Notes under the pieces: generated by a model
Databases searched by the model: none
What the model was told of the DNA's origin: nothing
What the model saw: the letters and a program-made list of their open reading frames with translations, nothing else
DNA from: Cyanoderma ruficeps
Taxonomy: Eukaryota; Chordata; Aves; Passeriformes; Timaliidae
Direction of reading: 5' to 3'
Length of the DNA stretch: 64,000 bases
Assembly: GCA_008694505.1 (NCBI GenBank)
Contig: VZDJ01000219.1
Location: 13,701,261-13,765,260, forward strand
In this document: positions 63,931 through 64,000 of the stretch, piece after piece
How the letters are laid out: every line of letters starts with the position of its first letter
Position numbering within the stretch: the stretch's first letter is position 1
Made by a program: the position numbers and the translations under genes

Positions 63931-64000
63931 GCCTCTTCTGAGGGGGACCAGATGAGCAGCAGCAGCTGCTGCCACAAAATTTTTGTATTAAAAGCCAATA

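Larger units (their letters stand above)
59576..64000 (-). other. UBTD2: UBTD2 intron 1 (partial)
   Basis: The 3' end of intron 1. It contains an inverted repeat pair (59.87 and 60.80 kb), two minus-strand CR1 fragments and the large GATATC array (63.1-63.9 kb). From 61.1 to 62.4 kb it is unique-looking with no identifiable element. UBTD2 exon 1 is not in the window. Confidence 0.85.

Noticed and set aside
63063..63955. Two long plus-strand open frames of about 300 codons with repeating DITV, SLWI and CGYH residues.
   Set aside because: They follow directly from the stop-free 12-bp satellite; other frames are open too, there is no conserved start, and the repeat lies in an intron.

Overview
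This is nuclear DNA from a vertebrate, almost certainly a bird. The genes are split into short exons with standard GT/AG splice sites, CR1 LINE 3' ends occur in both orientations, retroviral LTRs of avian type are present, and GC-rich minisatellites are very dense. A passerine is my inference from the LTR and CR1 look and is not proven. None of the long open frames is a complete gene; nearly all are chance frames in GC-rich or tandem-repeat DNA.

Two genes are supported, both on the minus strand. The left half (1 to about 31.2 kb) carries the 5' part of STK10 (LOK, a Ste20-family kinase). Seven coding exons at 31013-30858, 18401-18237, 5808-5760, 4783-4634, 3275-3203, 2150-1956 and 960-879 join in frame to 290 codons, covering the N-terminus and nearly all of the kinase domain. 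The rest of the gene lies beyond position 1. The promoter is a TATA-less CpG island around 30.7-31.3 kb. The right part carries the last two coding exons of UBTD2 (59575-59339 and 44695-44298), a long presumed 3' UTR running left to a poly(A) signal near 37.99 kb, and part of intron 1 beyond exon 2. UBTD2 exon 1 lies beyond 64,000. STK10 next to UBTD2 on the same strand matches human 5q35.1, except that EFCAB9, which lies between them in human, is not seen.

The rest is intronic or intergenic DNA. It holds at least ten CR1 fragments, two solo LTRs of one family (13.7 and 21.9 kb), one ERV 3' end with an LTR (35.5-36.3 kb), an assembly gap (34,952-35,360) beside a CAG array, three single-N joins inside or beside repeats, a second CpG-rich island in STK10 intron 1 (26.4-27.0 kb), and about twenty-five tandem arrays. 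The most notable arrays are a 53-bp higher-order repeat of 12-bp units in UBTD2 intron 1 (63.1-63.9 kb), a hairpin-unit array in the presumed UBTD2 3' UTR (42.9-43.4 kb), and a G-quadruplex-capable array about 1 kb upstream of STK10 (32.1-32.4 kb). I found no tRNA, rRNA, CRISPR or operon-like structure, and no clear new multi-gene system.
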